A stretch of 64,000 nucleotides of DNA from Collinsella aerofaciens (GTDB lineage: Bacteria > Actinomycetota > Coriobacteriia > Coriobacteriales > Coriobacteriaceae): NCBI RefSeq assembly GCF_001404695.1, contig NZ_CZAQ01000006.1, forward strand, positions 19,602 to 83,601. The letters run 5' to 3'. Both the position numbers and the translations under genes were made by a program. Each line of letters starts with the position of its first letter. Within the stretch, counting starts at the first letter, position 1. Below the pieces are notes generated by a model. The model did not search any database, was not told the DNA's origin, and saw only the letters and a program-made list of their open reading frames with translations. Positions 59,399 through 64,000 of this stretch are shown in pieces.

Positions 59399-61990
59399 AT
59401 GACCGCGTACTATCAGCAGGTGCTCGAGGGCACATACGACAACCACGTGCTTCCGTTTTTGTGGATGAAGGGCGAGAGCCATAAGACCATTGCCGAGTAT
59501 CTGGAAAAGATCGCCGGCGCCGACATCCACGAGGTCTGTCTCGAAAGCCGCCCACACCCCGATTTTTGCGGCGAGGGCTGGTGGCGCGACTTGCGCTTTG
59601 TCATTGACGAGTGCAAGCAGCTGGGCCTTAAGCTCTGGATCTTGGACGACGCACACTTCCCCACGGGCTTTGCCAACGGCGCCGTCAAGGAGGCCGTGCC
59701 CGAGCTCCGCAAGATCGTGCTCACGCACCGCACGTTCGACATCGTGGGCCCCACGTCCGCCGCGAGCATCGCGCTCGCCAACATGCTCGACAAAACGGAG
59801 CGCTTCTACGGCGTGACATTTATGCAGGACGGCAGCCCCGTCGACGTCGCTTACCGAGTAATCGACGATGCAGACGGCAACCCCAGCCGCCTGGTCTTCG
59901 ATGCACCTGCGGGCCTCACGCAGGCATGCGTGATGTTCACGAGCGGCAAGACCTCCTACAACGAGGACTACATCAATATGGTCGACCGCGCCTCGGTGGC
60001 GCAGCTCATCGATGCTGTCTACGAGCCGCATTTTGAGCATCTGGGCGATGAGTTTGGCAAGACGATCCTGGGCTTTTTCTCCGATGAGCCCGGATTTGCC
60101 AACGAGAAGGGCACCACGGGCCCCGATGGCATCTCGGACACGCTCATCGGCAAGGCCACCGCGCCCCTACCCTGGTCGGCCGAGCTTGAGCGTCGCCTGC
60201 GCGCGGCACTGGGCGAGCGCTACCTGGCCGAGCTCCCGCACCTGTGGGACCGCGAGCCGGCCGGCGCGCACGTACGCCACGTCTATATGGACATCGCGAG
60301 CACCCTCTATAAGGAGTGCTTCTGCGACCAGCTCGGAGACTGGTGCCGCGCGCGCGGCGTGCAGTACATCGGCCACGTTATCGAGGACAAGGACTGCCAC
60401 GCGCGCCTGGGCGTGGGCGCCGGGCACTACTTCCGCGCCGTGGGCGGTCAGGACATGGCGGGCGTCGACATCGTGATCAACCAGCTGGTACCCGGCATGG
60501 ACCGCGGCCTTCACAGCTACGGACGCGGCGTGTGGGACCTCGAGTTCTATAACTACGTGCTGCCCAAGCTGGGCTCCTCGGCAGCACACCTCGATCCCAA
60601 AAAGCAGGGGCGCTGCATGGCCGAGGTCTTTGGCGCATTTGGATGGCACGAAGGCCTGCGCGAGATGAAGTGGATCGCCGATCATTTTTTGGTGCGCGGC
60701 GTCAATTGGTTTGTGCCGCATGCCTTTAGCATGGCCGCCTTCCCCGACTGGGACTGCCCGCCGCATTTCTATGCGCATGGCCAAAACCCCCAGTTTGCAC
60801 ACTTTGGGCAGCTCATGAGCTACATGAACCGTACGGCGAGTCTGCTGAGCGGCGGGCGTGCAACGACCCCGGTGGCGCTTCTCTACCATGCGGACGCCGA
60901 GTGGGCAGGCGAGGCGAACTTTATGCAGCATGCCGCCTCCGAGCTTATGCGCGCGCAGGTCGACTTTGACATCGTGCCGGCAGAGGCATTTGAGGACGCA
61001 GGGCGCTATGCCGTTGAAATTGCCGCAGACGGTAGCGGCTTTAGCGTGAACGGCCAGGCATACCGCTGCCTGGTGATGCCCGGAGCCGAGTTTGTCGGCG
61101 GAGCCGTGCTCGACTTTGCCGCGCGCGCCGCAGCCGCAGGTGTTGCCGTGTACGCGCTGGATGAGTTGCCGAACAAGCGCTACGACGGCGACACTGCAGG
61201 CCGCGAGGGCTTTGCCTCCCTGGATGCAACCGCGCTCGCCGGCATCAAACTCCTGGCGACCACCGAGCTCGCAGGCACATTTGCCAATACCGGCATGCAG
61301 ACCGTGGTTTGCGCCGGGCCCCAGCCCTGGCTGCGCGCACTGCGCTACGAGCGGGCGGGCGAGAGCTATCTGATGCTCGTCAACGAGCATCCCAAGCAGG
61401 GTATCTCCACTCAGGTTGCGCTTGCCGACGGCACACCCGTTGCAGGCGCGCGCCTCGACCTGCTCAACGGCACCGAGCCCGCCGCCTTTGACGGCACGCT
61501 CGAGTTGGCTCCCTACGAGAGCTGCATCGTGGTCCTTGGGGCTACAGGTTCCGCCGGCGCGGCAACCGTTGGAGACGAAGCCGCATGCATCGACGGGCCC
61601 TGGGCGGTTGCTTTCTCTGCCCCTGGCACCGATGCCTTTGGCGAGCCTGTTGAGCTTGCAGACCTGCACGACCTTTCCTCGGCCGAGTTCCCCGGCAAGG
61701 CCGGCACATTCCGCTACCGGGCTTCCTTTGTCCTGGGCGAAGCGGCCACCCGCACCGTCATCGACCTTGGCGAGGTCTTTGAGACCGCAACCGTCGCCCT
61801 CGACGGCAAATCCCTCGACACCCGTATCTGTCCGCCTTACCGCTTTGAGGCCGGCGCGCTTTTGGCCGGTGAGCACGCGCTTACGATCGACATCATCAAC
61901 ACCCTCGACCATGCCGTCCCCGACGTGTTCGGCATGACCGAGCCCTCCGAGCCCAGCGGCCTCTTGGGCCCCGTACGCGTGCTCGGGTAA
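59399..61990 (+). CDS. Large cytoplasmic glycoside hydrolase, GH106-like
   Basis: An 863-residue protein with no signal peptide. The N-terminal ~550 residues look like a TIM barrel (HEVCLESRPHPDFCGEGWWR, KLWILDDAHFPTGFANGAVK, TILGFFSDEPGFANEKG, VDIVINQLVPGMDRGLHSYG, GMAEVFGAFGWHEGLREMKW in part). A middle alpha/beta region (VALLYHADAEWAGEANFMQH) and C-terminal beta-sandwiches follow. The plan recalls alpha-L-rhamnosidase family GH106 and its uncharacterised relatives in Collinsella-type genomes; the FFSDEPGF stretch is probably in the active site. AAGGAGG stands before ATG 59399, which excludes a longer in-frame start at 58940. Substrate is probably a rhamnoside or related deoxy-sugar glycoside. 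Confidence 0.72.
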   Translation: MTAYYQQVLEGTYDNHVLPFLWMKGESHKTIAEYLEKIAGADIHEVCLESRPHPDFCGEGWWRDLRFVIDECKQLGLKLWILDDAHFPTGFANGAVKEAVPELRKIVLTHRTFDIVGPTSAASIALANMLDKTERFYGVTFMQDGSPVDVAYRVIDDADGNPSRLVFDAPAGLTQACVMFTSGKTSYNEDYINMVDRASVAQLIDAVYEPHFEHLGDEFGKTILGFFSDEPGFANEKGTTGPDGISDTLIGKATAPLPWSAELERRLRAALGERYLAELPHLWDREPAGAHVRHVYMDIASTLYKECFCDQLGDWCRARGVQYIGHVIEDKDCHARLGVGAGHYFRAVGGQDMAGVDIVINQLVPGMDRGLHSYGRGVWDLEFYNYVLPKLGSSAAHLDPKKQGRCMAEVFGAFGWHEGLREMKWIADHFLVRGVNWFVPHAFSMAAFPDWDCPPHFYAHGQNPQFAHFGQLMSYMNRTASLLSGGRATTPVALLYHADAEWAGEANFMQHAASELMRAQVDFDIVPAEAFEDAGRYAVEIAADGSGFSVNGQAYRCLVMPGAEFVGGAVLDFAARAAAAGVAVYALDELPNKRYDGDTAGREGFASLDATALAGIKLLATTELAGTFANTGMQTVVCAGPQPWLRALRYERAGESYLMLVNEHPKQGISTQVALADGTPVAGARLDLLNGTEPAAFDGTLELAPYESCIVVLGATGSAGAATVGDEAACIDGPWAVAFSAPGTDAFGEPVELADLHDLSSAEFPGKAGTFRYRASFVLGEAATRTVIDLGEVFETATVALDGKSLDTRICPPYRFEAGALLAGEHALTIDIINTLDHAVPDVFGMTEPSEPSGLLGPVRVLG

Positions 61991-62037
61991 CGCCCCGGGC
62001 GCAAACGGCCCAACAAGGACAGCGCCCTATGTTGAGT

Positions 62038-62080
62038 CCGCGCAGCGTCGAGCGGTCCGTCGTTCATAGACCGGCGGACC
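62038..62080. repeat. TTCTAnGAA-type hairpin plus GCTCGACGCTGCGCG, copy 4
   Basis: On the minus strand GGTCCGCCGGTC-tatg-AACGACGGACC pairs imperfectly and is followed by GCTCGACGCTGCGCGG. It lies 50 bases past the glycosidase stop. Related to 16551, 52716 and 55160. Confidence 0.65.
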
Positions 62081-62155
62081 AAAACTCCCAGCCAAGCCGA
62101 ACGTTTTATTTATCGCTATGATTGGTTTATCGCGACGCAAACGCATAGGAGCCAT

Positions 62156-63010
62156 ATGGATATCAGGCGAAAGATCACGCAGGGCAAAAGCCTCACCCCC
62201 ACCGAGCAACAACTTGGGCAAACGGCGCTCGCCATGGGCGAGGATGTGCGCGGGCTTTCCATTAAGGAATTTGCCGCGCGCGCCAACGTTTCGGTCGCGA
62301 GCGTGCACCGTTTTTGCAAAAAGCTCGGCCTCGAGGGATTCAAAGACCTCAAGGTCGAGCTCATCCGCCAGGCGACCGATGCGGGCAACCGGCGCGACGT
62401 GGACATCAACTTTCCCTTCGATGCCACCTCCACCCCTGCGCAGGTCATGGAGCGCATGGAGGGGCTCTACCAGACCACTTTGGCCGAAACGCAGGAGCTG
62501 CTCGACCCTGCACAGCTCAACCACGCCGCCAAGCTCATCATGCGCGCCGGCACCGTGGACATCTACACGGGCTCGCATAACCTATATCCAGCGGGAATGT
62601 TCCGCGATCGCCTGCTTTCCGCCGGCAAAAGCGCGACGTGCCACGACAGCGTCGAGGCGCAGGTGCGCACGGCGCTCGCCTCGGGTCCCGACCATGTGGC
62701 AATCATCATCTCCTACAGCGGCCTTGCCCCCAACCTCAAGGAGATCTTGCCGATCCTTAGCAGTCGACATGTCCCGGTCATCGTCATCGGCACGCCGTAC
62801 TGTGCCCGCATTCACCCCGGCTTTGCCGCCTATCTCACGGTAAGCGACCACGAGAGCATGACGCACCGCATCACGCAGTTCGCCAGCCATATCGCCGTGC
62901 AATACGTACTCGATTCGCTCTATAGCAGCTACTTTGCCAAAGATTACGCCCGCTGCTCCGAGTTCTTAGAGCGCTCGTTCCCCTACACCCGCCTGCCCGG
63001 ACTCAAATAG
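62156..63010 (+). CDS. RpiR/MurR-family transcriptional regulator (HTH + SIS)
   Basis: A 284-residue protein. The HTH_6 domain (about 5-80) has FAARANVSVASVHRFCKKLG LE in two pieces; the SIS sugar-phosphate-binding domain (about 115-250) has VDIYTGSHNLYPAGMFRDRL, HVAIIISYSGLAPNLKEILP and VPVIVIGTPYCARIHPGFA. The family senses phosphosugars such as MurNAc-6-P, GlcN-6-P or ribose phosphates. AGGAG stands before ATG 62156. It probably regulates the neighbouring glycosidase or an adjacent PTS function. Specificity cannot be read. Confidence 0.9.
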   Translation: MDIRRKITQGKSLTPTEQQLGQTALAMGEDVRGLSIKEFAARANVSVASVHRFCKKLGLEGFKDLKVELIRQATDAGNRRDVDINFPFDATSTPAQVMERMEGLYQTTLAETQELLDPAQLNHAAKLIMRAGTVDIYTGSHNLYPAGMFRDRLLSAGKSATCHDSVEAQVRTALASGPDHVAIIISYSGLAPNLKEILPILSSRHVPVIVIGTPYCARIHPGFAAYLTVSDHESMTHRITQFASHIAVQYVLDSLYSSYFAKDYARCSEFLERSFPYTRLPGLK

Positions 63011-63043
63011 CGACGAGCGTGGATTTTTGGACACTCAGATAAC

Positions 63044-63107
63044 GAGCGTGGATAATCTCCCACTTTGAGCCTGCATGCGGCCCAAAAACGGGAGATTATC
63101 CACGCTC
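63044..63107. repeat. GTGGATAATCTCCC hairpin repeat, copy 2
   Basis: GAGCGTGGATAATCTCCC pairs with GGGAGATTATCCACGCTC. Arms match copy 1 (32715-32776) except for one compensating change (AGAGTG/CACTCT to AGCGTG/CACGCT), and the loop shares actttgagcctgca. It lies between the convergent RpiR and XRE genes and may terminate both. A shorter relative (GAGTGCGGATTTTGGACGCTC) follows at about 63884-63904. Confidence 0.8.
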
Positions 63108-63154
63108 ATTTTGGGTCCCCCGGGAAACGCATGAGGAGGGCGGATAGACAGCCG

Positions 63155-63775
63155 TTATTTGCGAGGCGTCAGCGACGTAAAGAGCCCGTGTTGGTTGCAG
63201 TAAAGATATATCCTGCCGCGCCCGGTAATATGGAAGCGCGGCTGCACCGATTGCTCTGGATAGAGCTTCTTAAAGCAGATGCCGTCCATAGTCGCATATG
63301 CCACAAAGCTAATGTAGTGATCCTTGGTCATGGGATGATCGAGCGTGACGTACCAATCGTCCTCGATGCGCTCGATGGAAAAGGCGTGGTCCGCGTCCGG
63401 CTCTTCGGCCTCCTGGGGAAACATCGTGGAGCCACAGCAGCTAAAGCTGCCTTCTCCGAGCGCGTGCACAACGTTTCCGCAGATAGGGCAAACGTAAAAG
63501 ACGCCTTTGAGCATATTGCCTGCACGGTTGGCGTTGGCCCGAATGTCACCAGCCAAAAGCTCAGCCACGCTTATGCCGAGTCTCTGGGCCAAAGGCTCAA
63601 CGAGGGAAATGTCGGGAAGGCCGCGGCCGGATTCCCACTTGCTGACGGCTTTATCGGTCACGCCAAGGCTTTCCGCCAGGGCGCGCTGGGTGAGGCCGCG
63701 CTCTTCGCGCAGCTGCTTGATGGCATGCGCTGCCAAAAAAGTATGGGAGGCATTAGTTTGCCGTGTCTGGTTCAT
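63155..63775 (-). CDS. XRE-family regulator fused to a complete desulfoferrodoxin (superoxide reductase)
   Basis: A 206-residue protein. Residues 16-72 are an XRE HTH (IKQLREERGLTQRALAESLG, VTDKAVSKWESGRGLPD). Residues 94-120 are the desulfoferrodoxin N-terminal rubredoxin-like centre: C96, C99, C113, C114 in CPICG and CCG. Residues 128-200 are the superoxide-reductase domain with its five iron ligands in the right order: H130 (DHAFSIE), H147 and H153 (DHPMTKDHYI), C193 and H196 (YCNQHGLF). It should sense, and could reduce, superoxide, coupling that to DNA binding. ATG 63775 is the best start but has only weak TTGGACAG upstream; ATG 63832 is an alternative. Bases 63833-64000 show no gene apart from a repeat fragment. 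Confidence 0.85.
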   Translation of the reverse strand: MNQTRQTNASHTFLAAHAIKQLREERGLTQRALAESLGVTDKAVSKWESGRGLPDISLVEPLAQRLGISVAELLAGDIRANANRAGNMLKGVFYVCPICGNVVHALGEGSFSCCGSTMFPQEAEEPDADHAFSIERIEDDWYVTLDHPMTKDHYISFVAYATMDGICFKKLYPEQSVQPRFHITGRGRIYLYCNQHGLFTSLTPRK

Positions 63776-64000
63776 GGGCTGTCCAATCAAATTGAAGAAA
63801 TGGAGTGAACCGGTTCGACAGTCAGTATCCATTTGAAGGCCAGGCTCGACAACCTACGCTGCGTAGACATGCGCCAATCGAACGAGTGCGGATTTTGGAC
63901 GCTCATCCTAAGTAGTCATTTAAGAACGTCCATTACAGTCGAAATTGTCAGCCCGGGACCGTCTCGGGCTACGATTGAGGCGCGCCCAGAACGGGCCGCC

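Overview
The window is high-GC bacterial DNA that most resembles a gut Coriobacteriia genome, close to Collinsella. This is inferred from content: the actinobacterial PknB/FhaA/PstP/RodA envelope-signalling locus, an actinobacterial-style dnaK-grpE-dnaJ-hspR cluster, a mannose-type PTS with DUF956, a DUF5692 membrane protein, [NiFe]-hydrogenase maturation genes and a membrane LuxR regulator. Species was not determined.

Layout. 1-1140: the 3'-truncated-by-window end of a membrane-bound LuxR regulator (minus strand). 1582-11777: one plus-strand envelope and cell-division signalling locus: multi-membrane Ser/Thr kinase, two FHA proteins, PP2C phosphatase, a fused RodA::penicillin-binding protein, and a PASTA kinase. 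11911-12283: tRNA-Arg(CCU) followed (on its own strand) by two tandem 128-bp units carrying pieces of its 3' half. 12419-15701: mannose-family PTS operon with DUF956. 16108-21432: hypA, a 925-residue Fe-S flavoprotein, and a divergent TetR gene plus DUF5692 gene with two matching operator palindromes. 21687-24982: an anchored protein, a DUF4143-type ATPase whose promoter sits inside a 23-bp-arm palindrome, and a small protein. 25117-37117: clpB, a divergent paralogue pair, an aconitase-family hydratase, and hspR-dnaJ-grpE-dnaK; clpB and dnaK share an upstream motif. 37713-42004: ferredoxin, then the NAD de novo genes nadA-nadB-nadC with their repressor niaR, preceded by a 19-bp-arm operator. 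42046-44264: several palindromes, an old IS3-family remnant and an intact IS3-family element whose end supplies the stop codon of the neighbouring gene. 45472-48707: orphan histidine kinase, hypothetical gene, thioredoxin, small helical protein and NikR. 48750-53958: hypF-hypC-hypD-hypE. 54064-63010: phosphoglycolate-phosphatase-like HAD, lipoprotein, and a sugar-use cluster (EIIA-Glc, GH1 6-phospho-beta-glucosidase, AraC, a large GH106-like glycosidase, RpiR/MurR). 63155-63775: an XRE regulator fused to a complete desulfoferrodoxin.

How the parts work together. The first locus is a phosphorylation circuit (two kinases, one phosphatase, two FHA readers) wrapped around an elongation-type peptidoglycan synthase. 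The chaperone genes are probably one regulon under HspR. The nad genes are probably under NiaR. hypACDEF and NikR point to a nickel hydrogenase whose structural genes, and hypB, are not in this window.

The most unusual property of the window is how densely its intergenic DNA is filled with repeated, structured elements. At least seven hairpin families occur two to four times each. The best is a long hairpin with a conserved internal loop (TTTCAATCGTCGG facing CCTCCTCTTTCA) present at 16.6, 38.1 and 52.8 kb, twice beside hyp genes. The other standout is the XRE-desulfoferrodoxin fusion with every iron ligand present.
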